Origin: Cyclaneusma minus
Taxonomy: Eukaryota; Ascomycota; Leotiomycetes; Marthamycetales; Marthamycetaceae
Length of the DNA: 64,000 nucleotides
Assembly: GCA_037179335.1 (NCBI GenBank)
Contig: JAKZHN010000051.1
Coordinates: 62,001-126,000, forward strand
Direction of reading: 5' to 3'
Shown: positions 1-10,385 of the stretch, one piece after another
Layout: each line of letters opens with the position of its first letter
Numbering within the stretch: position 1 is the stretch's first letter
Notes under the pieces: model-generated
What the model was told of the DNA's origin: nothing
Databases searched by the model: none
The model's input: the letters and a program-made list of their open reading frames with translations, nothing else
Made by a program: the position numbers and the translations under genes

Positions 1-3
1 CAG

Positions 4-692
4 GACAAGGATGGCGATGGTTAGTTGCTCCCATATATCGTAAGCCATGGTTCGGAAAAGCATGGTTACCGTCCACTTTTGCGCCATAGCCCGATGAACC
101 GCGATACGGGAACCTCTGGTTGTGACGATATCTGGGCAGTATGTTGACGGTGTGGCATGCAGGTCAAATCACCACCAAGGAACTGGGCACCGTGATGCGC
201 TCGTTGGGCCAGAACCCCTCCGAGTCCGAGCTTCAGGACATGATCAACGAGGTCGATGCCGACAACAACGGCACCATCGACTTCCCAGGTACATTGCGCT
301 GGCCCTATCCCATGTCACAGCCCCAGGCTTCTAGCTAACTCATTTTTCACAGAGTTCTTGACCATGATGGCACGAAAGATGAAGGACACCGATTCCGAGG
401 AGGAGATCCGGGAAGCTTTCAAGGTATGGGCTATCGCTTCTCGCCTCTGCTTGGTTTATTTCGAGAAGCCACTATCGAGAGAGCGGACTTGCTAACACGA
501 CTCCGCGTTCCCCAGGTCTTCGACCGTGACAACAACGGCTTCATCTCCTCTGCCGAGCTCCGCCACGTCATGACCTCGATCGGCGAGAAGCTGACCGACG
601 ACGAGGTTGACGAGATGATCCGAGAAGCCGACCAGGACGGTGACGGCCGCATCGACTACAACGAGTTCGTGCAGCTCATGATGCAGAAATAA
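4..692 (+). CDS. CMD1: calmodulin (5' end missing)
   Basis: EF-hand calcium sensor that activates calcineurin and CaM kinases. Four coding exons are visible: 4-19, 163-288, 353-423 and 516-692. Together they encode 129 residues, which fits the 149-residue fungal protein lacking its first 20. Bases 1-3 (cag) are best read as the acceptor of the preceding intron, making 4-19 a 16-nt micro-exon. Calcium loops begin DKDGDG (4-19 joined to 163), DADNNG, DRDNNG and DQDGDG. The protein ends with the typical QLMMQK and a TAA stop at 690-692. All introns are GT-AG (20-162, 289-352, 424-515). Start codon and promoter lie left of the window. Confidence 0.97.
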
Positions 693-1688
693 GCACCTTC
701 CTTCATCTCTCATGAAGAAGATTGGGGGAGCTGTCAACGCAATGATTCCCCTGAGATGCACCGTCGCTTGTTCCTCGTTTCACTGAGTCCTTGGGAAGAC
801 CGTTGAGGCTTCGCGTCTTCAGACAGACTGCAAGCGATGGAGATTGAAGAAAGGATATGCTAGATTGATAGCAGAGAGGAGTTATTGCGATAGCTGTGGC
901 GCCTGAATTCAATATTCCCGTCTCTCCCTACTCCACCAGTATACAAAAACCTGATACTGCTTTTCATGTGACTCTGAGGCTGCCTTGCTTGTATCGACAA
1001 CTATCGACCATGTCAAAACTTCCGCAATACCTAAAGTGCCAAAACACAGGCGAGCAAAATTGCTTTATCTACCTAGTTATCATCAACACGTTCCAAATGG
1101 GTAAAACAGAAACCAGAAACGTTTACAAAAAGCTTTTTCTCGGAAATGTAAAAGTGAGGTTCTATCAATCCGACACTCACCTCGAATCTTACTTCGAAGT
1201 CTAGATGGTTATATTGCAACTGATTACATATACCTCGAGCTTCCTAGTGCAAACCGAAATTTCGCGCCGATACTACGAGGTGCTGGAGGACTGACCCCGT
1301 ACGAGTCATTTTCCACCGTATCAGACAAGCTTCGACACAGCTTCTCACACACGTCAACTTTAAGCATGCTCTCCCTTACTTGGATGAGGAGGTTGCTCTC
1401 GACCCTTTCCTCCAGCATACCGCTTCTCCTGACATTAACCATGCAAGAAGCCTGTTCATATCCGTCTCCATCGACAGACCCTTCTTCACCGCCGGGTTCA
1501 CCCCTGAAAATGGATATCCCCCACGACACAAATCTCACAATCGCATCCGGTCATCACACCATTCACATCCCACAGAGATAATGGATCAAGGTCGACGGGC
1601 TTTCTATTCTTCTATTCACAGTCCGGAATCCACCAGTCTTGCTTGCCTCTTGCATGAACCTCCTTCCTGAGTTTTGATGGCAAATTGT
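693..1688. other. intergenic, calmodulin 3' UTR and COX7 3' flank
   Basis: Both flanking genes end here (convergent). Only short ORFs without recognisable families occur; I see no gene or clear repeat. Confidence 0.5.
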
Positions 1689-2309
1689 CTATTTCTCTCC
1701 GAACCAGGTCTTGTGACCGAGGACTAGGCGGGTCATCATGTACATCGAGCCTATATTCGCAGAAATCCATCAGCCGCGGATTCTCAAACATTCGGAATGG
1801 GACGGGGAATGTGAGACAGGAAGTCTCCGTGTGTGGAAAGGGGCTCCCTTAGAGGAGGAAACGGGAGAGCGACGTACCGGCAAGACCGCCCCAGAGGATG
1901 GTGTAGTAGGGGTAGAGCAGGAACTTGCTGCGTGGGTTCTGTTTCCGCGTCGTTAGCCCGCCATTATACATCTAATTTGAGGAGGTATCGGGCGGATAAT
2001 CGGAGCAGGGGGAAACATCTGGCACGTGGGATATGGGATGTGCGATGGCCTGACGAGGGAGACGGAGGGTCGGATGCGACGTACGATATCCCAGATGCGA
2101 ACATGTTGCTTGAAGCGCTGCTGGTAGAGGCGCTGGTAATGAGGAACTCGGTTCTCGCGGTTGATGAAGCTGAACAGACATTAGCAGTCATTCTCGCAAG
2201 TGACGGACGGATCGAGGGCGGGCCATTGGGTCGTGTGACAGCATTTCCACATAGACCCAATGCACAAGAGACGCAGAAGTTTGGACCACAGAAGTTCTTA
2301 CCCAGCCAT
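1689..2309 (-). CDS. COX7: cytochrome c oxidase subunit 7 (COX7A-type), four exons
   Basis: Small single-pass subunit of respiratory complex IV in the mitochondrial inner membrane. Reading the minus strand, exons 2309-2302 (8 nt), 2169-2085, 1938-1878 and 1750-1689 join through GT-AG introns of 132, 146 and 127 bp into a 71-residue protein. It has a basic, Tyr/Gln-rich N-terminal region, a PRSKFLLYPYYTILWGG segment that matches the PRSALYLYPFYAI region of yeast Cox7, and one hydrophobic helix at about residues 37-58. The end is KTWFGEK, then TAG at 1691-1689. Every junction keeps frame and there is no internal stop. The gene is divergent from the PPR-like gene starting at 2602. Exons are too short for simple ORF detection. 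The family call rests on the PRS..YPYY core; the exact Cox7 versus Cox9 naming is slightly less certain. Confidence 0.87.
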
Positions 2310-2601
2310 TTTGTGCGTGGTGGACGTCGCGTCTTCTTCAAATTGATACGAAGTCGTGGACTGATGTTGCTCGAAGCTCGAAATGCGTCGCTTCGCCGTT
2401 TGCCGATTACTCAGCGGATTGGCCAGCCAAGCGCCCCAAGCGCAGCCGCGCGGATCACTGGAGAATTGACTTTCCGATGTCCGAACTTGGAGCTTCAATG
2501 TTTGGAAAGAATCTGGCAATTCGACAACAATGCGCCAACCGCAATAGCAATGGGTCGAATTGCCCAGACACCCTTTGCCAACCTATCCAGGACCAGAGAT
2601 T
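2310..2601. promoter_or_regulatory. shared divergent promoter of COX7 and the PPR-like gene
   Basis: 292 bp separate the two start codons (ATG at 2309 minus, ATG at 2602 plus). No other gene fits here, so both promoters must lie in this interval or overlap the neighbouring leaders. Co-regulation is inference. Confidence 0.6.
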
Positions 2602-5331
2602 ATGCGGCCGGCACTGCAGCGGCTTCTCCATCGACCAAGTTCACTGCAGCTTTTGCGTCTCATCTTGGGGCCTGTTCCTGAGCTTCCTTCGAAGAGAGCT
2701 ACGAATCTACCAATTGGAAAAATCGACAGTTGCAAAAGATGCGGACGGGCGTACTCGACGGCCGCGGCCGCGGCTGCGGAGTTGGACCCGAGGAAACTGC
2801 GCGACGAAATGCAACGGATCCACGAGAGACGCGCCGGTGACGATGGATCGAAACAAACTTCGACGTTGCTCCCGAGTACGGAGAAACCGCCTGCTCTCCC
2901 AATCAAGTGGAGTGAAAGCATGTTTTCACACGACGATCTGCAATTCGAGTCCAATGTTGGGACTAACGACAAACTACCAGTCGAAACGAAACCCTGGAAA
3001 CTACCCACATACCGAAAGAAACTGGTGGATGAGGAAGCATTTGCACACGATATAGAGTTATGGTGGCTACTCCTATCATTTCGGCACCGACTTTACGGCC
3101 TAGACGGTATCATGATGTTCTGGCGAGCTGTGAAAGCACGGAATTTGGTCCTCCCTGTGGGAAGCAGGTTGGCCGATAAGTTCTGGCAGAAGTTCCTGCT
3201 TCTCGGTTTTCACGATACCGATGTCTTGCAGGAGATATGCGACTACGCGAATCGTCTGTATGAGGAAAAGGGGCTGCGGTGGAAGAAGCTGTACAATGCA
3301 GTTCTGCAACACATGCTGCTGAAGGGACGAGGCAATGAAGCTCTAGCATGGCACCAGGAACTTGTCCAAAACCATGGTTTTTCGCCGGAAACGCTGTCGA
3401 AATTGGTCGTCACGGTTTTCAGGGGAGGCGGAGACATCAATGCGTTGCATGAGATATACCGGGTATATCGCCAGAAGACCAACGTCTATTCGCAAGTCAT
3501 TTCGCTTCTCTGCAACCGCTCGGAGTTCCCACAAGCACTGAGATGGCACTATTTGCTGCTGGCTAATGGTGATCTGCCGTCCAGCTCCAGTGTGTCAGAG
3601 CCTCTGATTCAGTACTGGAGTGTTGTGGAGTACCCTTCGGTGAAGGCGGCGAATATCTTGAGGAGTCTCGCTGATGCCGGTGTGAGGCCTGAATCGGCAA
3701 GGCCGGATGTTCCGGTGCCTAAGATCGAGTTCAGCAGGGAGGCCGTGAATCGTGCCCATGGAGAGGTCATCGGCGTTAAACCAAAGCCGTATAGTGATTC
3801 CCTAGGGGCGCGCTGGCTGGCTACGCGGTACTTTTCCTTGGATGTTGCATTTACTGGTTTGGCTGCACTTGGTGTCCAGGAGATAGGTCCCTTGTCTTTG
3901 CAGTCGATTGCACTGCGAGAACCAGATTGTGTCAGTGTTTCGAAGCGGATCAACCAGCTGAGAGAGATGGGCATATCGATCGGAAGTTCGCTCTTTTCAA
4001 GAGCAATTGAGGCATTTGCCAGCAGAATGAAGCAGGATTTGTTGAAGGGTCTGTTGGAAAGCGACATGCATCCCGATGCTCTAGAAGATTGGAGGCTCCA
4101 GGAATTTCTTCTGCCTTACTACGCACGCCGGCACTGCTGGGACGACTATCGACGGACTCTAGCCATTCGTCTCCTCGACGTCGGCGAGAAACCAGCAGAG
4201 AAATACAACATCCTCATCAGGACGCTCGTCAGTCTACACCGCCCTCATGACATCCACAACGTCTTAGACCAGATGAATCTGCACGGCTACAAAACAAAGC
4301 GAAAGACCATGGCCTACTTCCTACAGAAGTACCTCCCCGTTCCACGCCCCAAATCCCGCACCGGCACCCCCTTCTGGGTCCGCAATAAGCAGCTCAACTT
4401 CCTCATTCCCATCCTCCTCAAAATGATGCAAGGCGGCACCGTCGTCCCCACCATCGCCTGGTCCAGCGTGCTCTACTATCTCTGCGCCACCGCGCGCCTC
4501 CAGCATTTCGAAATGCTCTCGCTGTTTCTCGCCCACAAGTACAAGAGCATCCCTACAGTCTCCTTAACCGTCAACAAGTCTGCGCTTCCTCCGGAGCACG
4601 ATGTCCGGAAATCTGTTCCTTCGCATCGATCTTTCGCACCTCCAGATTCCCAACCCGAAGCCTTGGATCCACTCTCAGCAGACACCGCTGCTGCAATATT
4701 CTCCCCCACAAATGATGGAAACACCAATGCATTCCAGAGTCTCCCCTCCTCTCCCGCCCAACAAGGCCAACAAGTATCCCGCCAATTGGTCCACCTCCCC
4801 CCCTCACACCCCCACCACCCCCTCCGTCTCCTCTTCAACACCTTCCAAATCCGCAACCTAATCTACTGGTCCTTCATCCGAGGTTTCATGGAATCCCGCA
4901 CTCCCTCCGCACGCGCCTCTTTCTCCACCAACTACCTCCCCTCCCTTCCTCATCCGTGTACTTCCGGCCTCGTCATCCTCAGAAAACTGCGTGATGAGTA
5001 TGGTGTGAGTGTGGACGAGGAGATGGTGGGGAAGGCCGTGAGGGGCGTGTTGAGGCAGATCTATGGGCCTTATGCGCCGGATAAGAGGGGGAAGAGGCCG
5101 ATTTGGAAGGCGTGGAGGAGGAAGGTGCTTAGTTTGGAGAGGTGCGTGGAGTTGGTTAATGGGGCGTGGGGTAGGAAGGGGTTGATAAGGGATATGGAGG
5201 CGTTGAGGGAGGAGTGTTTGGTTAAGGGGGAGAGGATGAGGAGGGCGAGGGTGAGGAGGAAGGCGAGGTTTGTTGCAAGGAGGAGGGAAAAGGAGGCGTG
5301 GGTTGGTGGTACTGCGCAGGCTGGATTCTGA
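2602..5331 (+). CDS. large mitochondrial PPR-like protein (possible COX1 translation factor)
   Basis: Intronless ORF of 909 codons from ATG 2602; the frame is open further upstream but has no earlier ATG. The N-terminus (MRPALQRLLHRPSS) is Arg/Leu/Ser-rich and lacks acids, like a mitochondrial presequence. The body has helical repeats of pentatricopeptide type, for example RWKKLYNAVLQHMLLKGRGN followed by EALAWHQELV, and later EKYNILIRTLVSLHRPHDIH followed by NVLDQMNLHG. These resemble fungal proteins annotated as Cya5/CyaA-like CoxI translation factors. A low-complexity Ser/Pro linker lies near residues 660-740 and the C-terminus is very basic (RRARVRRKARFVARRR). Role in mitochondrial mRNA translation or stability is inferred from the family. 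Its divergent partner is a cytochrome oxidase subunit gene, which suits that role. Bases after about 4980 are strikingly G-rich compared with the C-rich stretch before. Confidence 0.75.
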   Translation: MRPALQRLLHRPSSLQLLRLILGPVPELPSKRATNLPIGKIDSCKRCGRAYSTAAAAAAELDPRKLRDEMQRIHERRAGDDGSKQTSTLLPSTEKPPALPIKWSESMFSHDDLQFESNVGTNDKLPVETKPWKLPTYRKKLVDEEAFAHDIELWWLLLSFRHRLYGLDGIMMFWRAVKARNLVLPVGSRLADKFWQKFLLLGFHDTDVLQEICDYANRLYEEKGLRWKKLYNAVLQHMLLKGRGNEALAWHQELVQNHGFSPETLSKLVVTVFRGGGDINALHEIYRVYRQKTNVYSQVISLLCNRSEFPQALRWHYLLLANGDLPSSSSVSEPLIQYWSVVEYPSVKAANILRSLADAGVRPESARPDVPVPKIEFSREAVNRAHGEVIGVKPKPYSDSLGARWLATRYFSLDVAFTGLAALGVQEIGPLSLQSIALREPDCVSVSKRINQLREMGISIGSSLFSRAIEAFASRMKQDLLKGLLESDMHPDALEDWRLQEFLLPYYARRHCWDDYRRTLAIRLLDVGEKPAEKYNILIRTLVSLHRPHDIHNVLDQMNLHGYKTKRKTMAYFLQKYLPVPRPKSRTGTPFWVRNKQLNFLIPILLKMMQGGTVVPTIAWSSVLYYLCATARLQHFEMLSLFLAHKYKSIPTVSLTVNKSALPPEHDVRKSVPSHRSFAPPDSQPEALDPLSADTAAAIFSPTNDGNTNAFQSLPSSPAQQGQQVSRQLVHLPPSHPHHPLRLLFNTFQIRNLIYWSFIRGFMESRTPSARASFSTNYLPSLPHPCTSGLVILRKLRDEYGVSVDEEMVGKAVRGVLRQIYGPYAPDKRGKRPIWKAWRRKVLSLERCVELVNGAWGRKGLIRDMEALREECLVKGERMRRARVRRKARFVARRREKEAWVGGTAQAGF

Positions 5332-5481
5332 CCGCTGTCTACATTTTGACCGCTTCACCAAGAGATGTGATGATGCGCTGCATCAATTGTATAGTGTGGA
5401 AGTCTAGTTTTGTATGTTTTTATATACATGTATGATGGCTCTATATACCCAGGATTATGCATCTATTAGTTTTGAAGCTGT

Positions 5482-6896
5482 TTAGTAGTTTAGCGAGGCG
5501 CAGGTTGGTGGGTATTGCACAGCCTGCTTGACCATCTCGTAGAATCGCGTCTCGTTGGACTTGATCACGTATTTTACTTTTCGGACGTTGGGAGGCTTGA
5601 GGGCTTCTTGGTAGACGTGGATGTTGCCGTAGCTGGGCGAGGCGTAGGCTATGTCGACGTCGAGATACACTGTCACGGAAGTTAGCCGGCTGTTCCCCTT
5701 TCGTCTCGCAGACCCCAAAAACTTGTAGTAGGGAGGATGTGGGAAAAGACTGGGGGAGCTGGAGCGTGAAGGGGAAACGGGGCAAGGAGGTAATGGAGGA
5801 GAGTCGTCGAGAAACCATCAACGTCTAACACAGCGAAACTCACCTTCAGTAAAATTCGTAACAATATCCGGCTCAATCATAATCGCGGCCGCTGTTTCAT
5901 CCCAAAATGGAAAGCCGGTCTCCAGGTTCCCAACCAGCAGTTCCGAATATGGGTTCTTTACCTCGGCCATCTCTTTCAAGAAATCTTCTGTGATGGCGAA
6001 TTGGTTGGCCGCGTTTCCGACGATAGTGATATTTGGGAAGGGGGCTGTGAGGGCGATTTTGGCGGCTTCGGGGTCGACTATTAGGTTGATGTCGGAGTTT
6101 ATGTCTGCTTCGAGGACTGTGCCTGTTGCCTTTTGCGTGGAAGTTTCGTTAATTTCACTACTTCGTCATGATTTTTGATTGGGGATCGCATGTACGGAAA
6201 TGAATCGGAAAGGGAGGAAAGACTACTCACCTGGTACATGTTTACGTCTACGTATCCTCCCATGATAACGAGTTCTTTCGCCAAACTGGCGAATTGGTCG
6301 TCGAGCATACAAGCCAACGCCACATTCGTCAACGCCCCCGCTGCGTAAATGCTCACCTGCCCGGGATATTTCCTCACTTGTTCCACCATAAACATCGCCG
6401 CCTTCCCCTCCGCCAACGTCCCATTCGGATATCCTTCAATAAAAGCTGCCTTATTAACCCTATAAGCATTTGCTTCATCGCCCGTGGGATCTTTGCCTAA
6501 TGCTTCTTTTGTGGCGTTGTAGGGTGCGAATACGCCCATCCAGGGGAGCTTGCCGTGTACCATCTGCCAGGCGGAGAAGCGGGTGTAGGTTTGGAGGAGG
6601 GGGTAGGTTGCGCCTTGGATGCTGGGGATGCAGGAGGAGAGATTGCCGAGCTCGAGGTAGGACAACGCGTGTAAAGCGCAGGTGTATTGGTATGTGTCGG
6701 CGGTGGAGGAGGTGAGGCCGAGGATGTGGATGGGGGATTGGAGGGTGAGGAGGATGGGGATGTAGCCGAGACCGCCCCAGTCGTTGTCGAGGATGGCGTA
6801 TTGTTGGGTGGTGTTTCCGGTGGCGTTGTGGGCATATACACCACCCAACACGGCTGAAGAGATGGAGAGAGCGAGGGAGAGGAGAGAGGAACGCAT
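5482..6896 (-). CDS. secreted inosine-uridine-preferring nucleoside hydrolase
   Basis: Three exons, 6896-6231, 6129-5844 and 5669-5482, give 379 residues. The start is the first ATG in frame (6896); it opens a clean signal peptide of about 20 residues rich in Leu/Ser ending near GVYA. The mature part begins with the family's metal-binding strand as ILDNDWGG, a variant used by fungal secreted members instead of DTDPGIDD. It then shows IYAAGALTNVALA, VIMGGYVDVN and SDINLIVDPEAAKIALTAPF, all typical of the IUNH fold. Several N-glycosylation sequons are present (NAT, NTT, NGT). The enzyme would split ribonucleosides to base and ribose outside the cell for purine/pyrimidine salvage. It stands alone, with no transporter or kinase beside it. 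Confidence 0.88.
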
Positions 6897-7368
6897 GATG
6901 GCAAACACGGAGAGAGGAGAGGGAAAGAAGAGAGGGTCGAACTCGATGTGGTACTTAGCCTTGCCTTTTGTTCTTTTTCGCTGTACATCGCCGTTCCTGC
7001 ATAGCTTTTGTTTACCAAATTACTCATCATGTAGCGCGCAGGCTAGATGGACGGCTGGCCGGCAAGTGACGGTGAAGAGGGAAATCCGATGTTGGATAGA
7101 CTTTGCGATAACGTTAATTGAGAGCTGCGCCGCGGGTCATACTACCCCGCAAGAGCTGTGTCTCGGCCGCGTCCGGATCCGCACGAGTCCGAAAACACCA
7201 CGTGCATCAATCACCACCTGTGCGCCTCCCGAATCCACTACGCGACTGGGACAGACTCAGTGTCAACGCACAAGATCGCTTCTTCAACAACGCCATCATA
7301 GAAATGGATATCCAGCACAAGAAGCCATGATTGATTTGCCCATTGGCTCGCTACTTACGCATTTCCAA
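6897..7368. other. intergenic between nucleoside hydrolase and zinc-knuckle gene
   Basis: Contains the 5' flank of the nucleoside hydrolase and the 3' flank of the zinc-knuckle gene. No gene or repeat recognised. Confidence 0.5.
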
Positions 7369-8359
7369 TCACAAAAACGGACTCCAGCCATTTCCCGGAC
7401 GCCTCACAGGTTGACCTCCGACTAAACCTGGGCAATCCAATTGCATTCGAAGGTCCCCTCGGCAGAAGCTGCATGCATGAACCTCCGTCATCTCGATATC
7501 CTCTTCTTCATCACACTCGTACCATTTCTCTACCGGCTCTGGAAGTCTTCTACCGTTCATGCAAGCTGCCTGGGCAGCTTGCAACTGCTGCTGCACGGCA
7601 ACGTGAGCATTCCAGAGCTCATCGCCAAAAGCGTCCTGATTCGCCTTCGACCACAGTGGCATTCGGACTGGCATAACCTGCCACAGCCGGCCTTGCTTTT
7701 CTCTGATGTCCTTTTCCAGATCCCAAATTGGTGATGGAGCGTCGAGACCAGGGCACTCATCGGCCCAGTGCTTTCCATCAACTCCGCAGCGAATGCATCT
7801 GGGCGGGTGGATGATCTTGCCCCTTTCGATTATCCTGGGCTGGCCGTATTCGATAGTTCTGGGCGGGTGGATGACCTCGGCCCTTTGGATTATCCCGGGA
7901 TTGACGGATTCGATGGATCTGGGCTCGCTGACTTCAATGATGCTGGAAAGGCGCTGGACTTGAGGGTTTCCGAAGTTTGGATTGCTCAACTTCGGGTTGT
8001 TGTGGTTCGGATTGTGGAAGTTCGGCCGGCTCTGACCCTGGTTGATGTTTTGGTTCCTGGGGTTTAGAGGGCACTCACTATACCAGTGTTTCAAGCCGTG
8101 GTCACATCGCCTACACTCATCAGGTTGCCTTTGGGTGTAAGTGGTCCCCGACCCCCGGGGTTTTGTCTTCGAGGGCACTCGCTTGTCCAGTGTTTCAAGC
8201 CGTTGCCACATATCCTGCACTCATCAGGTTGCTTTTGATTCCTGGGGTTTTGTCTTTGAGGGCACTCGCTGTACCAGTGTTTCAAGCCGTTGCCACATTT
8301 CCTACACTCATCAGGCTGCCTTTGATCGTAAGTGATTCCCCTGTTCTCCTTGTTCCCGC

Positions 8360-8390
<31 letters not shown>

Positions 8391-8531
8391 ACCGCTCTGG
8401 TTGGCCTTATTTCGCGGACAATCCTTCATCCAATGGTCCCCTTTGCAAATAGGACAGGGACTTGGGGGTTTTCCCAATTTGCTGTTACCACTGTAAGTGC
8501 GAACATCAGCACTCCAACCAGATTTGACCAT
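7369..8531 (-). pseudogene. zinc-knuckle (CCHC-like) repeat protein with a frameshift
   Basis: Two overlapping minus-strand frames form one protein of about 387 residues. From ATG 8531 the first frame has a zinc knuckle CPICKGDHWMKDC, a run of ten Asn (AAC repeat, 8361-8390) and repeated units of the form QPDECRKCGNGLKHWYSEC (C-x2-C-x5-H-x4-C). The frame is lost at 8151-8160, inside a C5G4 run, where one base appears to be missing. The second frame carries on with the next unit (QPDECRRCDHGLKHWYSEC), then a 20-residue repeat ending IIHPPR, a further knuckle CIRCGVDGKHWADEC, and a Cys-rich tail ending at TGA 7369. Zinc knuckles usually bind single-stranded nucleic acid; no reverse transcriptase or integrase is present, so function is unknown. 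It may be a decaying lineage-specific gene or an assembly error. Confidence 0.6.
8151..8160. other. frameshift site in the zinc-knuckle gene
   Basis: The + strand reads five C then four G. One extra base here would join both frames so that the fourth repeat unit follows the third with the same spacing as between earlier units. Confidence 0.65.
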
Positions 8532-9172
8532 TCCCAAGAGAAAGAAAAACGGAAGATGAGGAATGTATTTTGGCGGGGAAATTCAGACGTGTTTCAGCGT
8601 TTGACTGATGTTGAAGCAGTGGGCTAGAATGCTTGATCGAAAGTATGAATAATGAACGTGGGTGTAGCCTGCTACAAGAACCGTGGACAAATCACCAGGA
8701 TTTGCGGGCGAGGAATTCAAGATATTCACAATTCTTAGTTTCAAGTCGTGCCAAAAGTCGAGGCAAAGCCTGAGATACCCGCGGGCCTTTATACTCACTA
8801 CATGCGGTCACGGTTGTTCGACGAGAATATTTTTAGTTTGTTTTCTTTGTTTCGTTGTTCCACTGTTCTATTCTTCCTCTTTACGACTCACAGCAGCTAT
8901 TGTTAGATCCCCTACACTCTTTGTTCGCTTGTCAAGGCCGGTCGGTGGATTAGCCTTTACATCAATCCTGAAATCTGACTTCAGACTGTTCAACCCAGAA
9001 AGAAAACGCCTCGCCATTACGCCTTACCTTTCAACGCTATTCCCAAAATGAGAACAACTCACCGTTACGCCTTACCTTGAGATGTTATTCCCCCATGTTG
9101 TGTCGATAGAGGCCGAGAGAAGAGAGTGGAGAGAGAAGCAACAGAAGAGGAAGTGACAACTTGGAAGGGGAC
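8532..9172. other. intergenic with possible minus-strand TATA box and a short tandem repeat
   Basis: A TATAAAG lies on the minus strand near 8788-8794, about 255 bp upstream of the zinc-knuckle ATG, and could be its core promoter. Two copies of a roughly 40-bp sequence containing TTACGCCTTACCTT occur at about 9013-9053 and 9060-9100. No gene recognised. Confidence 0.35.
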
Positions 9173-9811
9173 TTACCATCTGGGTCGGTTCGATCGTGCT
9201 CTCTCGAGCATCAATCGCCTGGCTCTCTCGCCCAAATAGTCGACTTCCTCTTTGTCTTCTTGTACTCTTCGCGTCCAATAAGCGATTTCCGACTCCATGT
9301 TCTGCACCTCCTTCTCGGCCTCTATGATCTTGTACACGTGGTTGATATTCTGAAAGGAGTCACTGGTGTTGGCTGCCCTCAATCTGTCAAGCTTCTCTCT
9401 TGCTCTTGGCAAATGTCGTTGAGTGAAATCGTCCACGTGAGCCAAGTTGTTTCTGTACCGGGCCGCTACGAGGGATCTCTCATCCGCTTCGCAAGTCGAG
9501 CACTCGGTCGGCATGTCCTCCTCTGAGACTGGCTGGGGGCAGTCTGGAGAGAGGAGCAGTCGAGGACGGATGATGTGGCGACAATCATCTGTGTAGGTAA
9601 GTTTGCGACGACAGAGAGGGCAAGTTGGGCGGTCATGCAACCACGTGTCAATGCAACACTGTCCGAGAATGTGTCCGCAGGCAAGCAGAGTTGGTAACTC
9701 TCCTGAAGCGCTGCTGAGGCGTCGCGTGCTTGAGTGGCTGTAGCTCAGAGGTTGCAAGCAGATATCGCAGTCTTTGGGGTAAGACCTATAAGAAGAGCTT
9801 GTGAACGCCAT
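9173..9811 (-). CDS. divergent RING-type zinc finger protein, 212 aa
   Basis: Single ORF from ATG 9811. A RING-like domain sits at the N-terminus: C15-x2-C18, C45-G-H47, C52/C53 and C64-P-L-C67, followed by basic residues. The spacing around CGHILGQCCIDTW differs from the usual CGH-x2-C-x2-C because the expected third-pair cysteine is Gly50 and an extra Cys is at 52, so one zinc site may be altered. The C-terminal half (residues about 130-205) is charged and helical with a predicted coiled coil (EAEKEVQNMESEIAYWTRRV). It is likely an orphan ubiquitin-ligase-like protein; no substrate is suggested. The ORF stops at TGG TAA, but the same bases plus GT form a good donor (gtaagt), so one more short exon to the left is possible. 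Confidence 0.7.
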   Translation of the reverse strand: MAFTSSSYRSYPKDCDICLQPLSYSHSSTRRLSSASGELPTLLACGHILGQCCIDTWLHDRPTCPLCRRKLTYTDDCRHIIRPRLLLSPDCPQPVSEEDMPTECSTCEADERSLVAARYRNNLAHVDDFTQRHLPRAREKLDRLRAANTSDSFQNINHVYKIIEAEKEVQNMESEIAYWTRRVQEDKEEVDYLGERARRLMLERARSNRPRW

Positions 9812-10385
9812 TGTTAGTGGGAGAGTAGAGTTGAGGTTTGATGACAGAAATTCCAGCCTGCTAGAATGATGTCAATGATTGATCTGCTTTTGGGAACTTG
9901 GGGAATTGGGATGAGTTGATGGGATGAGTTAATGGGCTGTGGAAGCGCAGTGAGTATGTTCTCCAGTCATGCCCATATTTATGTTGTTTATGATTGTCAT
10001 CTTCCTGAGTTTGATGAGCCGACGTGGTCTGTCCAGTTGTTGTTCTCAAGAACAATACTGAAATATGCGCAGAACAGCTATCTTTGGAAAATCACAACAC
10101 CTTCTAAACATGCTCGGAACAAGTTAAGAACGGCCGTCTGTCAAGCCACGAAGTCGAAGGAGACAAAATATAAGGTTTTGGTCATCATCTCAGACCCGCC
10201 AGAAAACACTTGGCTCTGGCCTAGCTCACTCACACTGATTCAACTTGTGGAATTGCGACACTACCAATTTCACACTTCTCAGACCGCCTCAAAATTTCGC
10301 CTTAGACACTTCCGACTTCACGCAACTTGACCCATTCACCATTTCGCTCACAAAATCAGCCGCCAGATTTGCTCTACCCACCACC
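9812..10385. promoter_or_regulatory. divergent upstream region of the RING gene and the 141-aa gene
   Basis: 574 bp between the start codons of two divergent genes (9811 minus, 10386 plus). No ORF with support. A CT/CA-rich leader precedes the ATG at 10386. Confidence 0.45.

Noticed and set aside
2560..2601. Upstream extension of the PPR-like gene
   Set aside because: The extension starts with TTG, not ATG; the first ATG in frame is 2602 and begins a good mitochondrial presequence.
1833..2681. 282-codon + strand ORF opposite COX7
   Set aside because: It is antisense to the COX7 exons and runs into the PPR gene; the minus-strand model explains the region better.
6897..6908. Longer start of the nucleoside hydrolase
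   Set aside because: The upstream codon is GTG; ATG 6896 opens the signal peptide.
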